Assembly (NCBI GenBank): GCA_028819845.1
Contig: JAPPKS010000017.1
Span: forward strand, 284,686-348,685
Source of the DNA: Candidatus Poribacteria bacterium
GTDB lineage: Bacteria > Poribacteria > WGA-4E > PCPOR2b
Length of the DNA stretch: 64,000 bases
Reading direction: 5' to 3'
Positions 63,926 to 64,000 of the stretch are shown in pieces. The notes beneath the pieces were generated by a model. That model did not search any database and was not told where the DNA came from. It saw only the letters and a program-made list of their open reading frames with translations. The position numbers were made by a program, and so were the translations under genes. The first letter of the stretch is position 1. Every line of letters begins with the position of its first letter.

Positions 63926-64000
63926 TGATTTTGGCACATTCGATTGCTTAAGAAACACGTTAAACACTAGCTCCGCGGCGTATCGAACGTCCTCTCAATG

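Overview
The window looks like a chromosomal piece of a Candidatus Poribacteria-type bacterium. This is inferred from the style of the exported proteins: WD40 propellers, TPR and LamG proteins, CRTAC1/UnbV propellers, TolB-like propellers and C-terminal FlgD-like domains with the PNPFNPETWIPYQL signature. No rRNA is present to confirm it. UGA is an ordinary stop here: it ends the acylphosphatase, a CRTAC1 protein and the YoeB-type toxin. Shine-Dalgarno (SD) sequences are clear, and GTG and TTG starts occur.

Layout. 1-378: a 40-bp hairpin tandem array joined to the right part of an interspersed repeat. 411-5125: adenylate kinase-like protein (minus), then CRTAC1-like protein, acylphosphatase and inositol-monophosphatase-family phosphatase (plus). 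5248-8973: three tandem LamG-type exported proteins with duplicated terminator/leader blocks and a MITE-like element. 9120-20040: exported repeat proteins (TPR, SUMF1-like, CRTAC1-like, TolB-like, TPR, TolB-like, DUF4159, TolB-like). 20041-21207: non-coding, with a MITE copy and a sigma-54-like promoter. 21208-30669: four tandem WD40 paralogues, each with 14 countable blades and a FlgD-like C-terminus; the fourth is broken by one in-frame TGA. 30766-31701: six-haem cytochrome c.

32111-46951, all minus: polytopic membrane protein, D-2-hydroxyacid dehydrogenase, orphan sugar-ABC ATPase, rsmB, GAPDH, and the pyrimidine genes carB, carA, pyrC, pyrR, then an HD phosphohydrolase whose leader ends in a terminator hairpin that also contains its SD. 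47199-53312: an outer-membrane barrel, two FtsX permeases, an ABC ATPase and a LolA-like protein, interrupted by a plus-strand toxin-antitoxin pair. 53361-55654: Ldh2-type and D-2-hydroxyacid dehydrogenases. 56021-59796: matrixin-TPR protein, methyltransferase, MATE exporter. 59817-63735: a TRAP transporter with its TatT lipoprotein behind a perfect consensus promoter.

The most notable signals are: (1) a repeat family with MITE features whose copies each carry a 16-22-codon ORF with an SD at constant spacing; (2) a short C-terminal signature, roughly V-x-P then T-x-W/L-G-x-I-K, shared by ten exported proteins of three unrelated folds; in the WD40 proteins it lies exactly before the FlgD-like domain, in the others it is the protein end; (3) the 14-blade WD40 family with a sigma-54-like promoter and one fresh nonsense mutation; (4) the attenuator-like leader of the HD phosphohydrolase.
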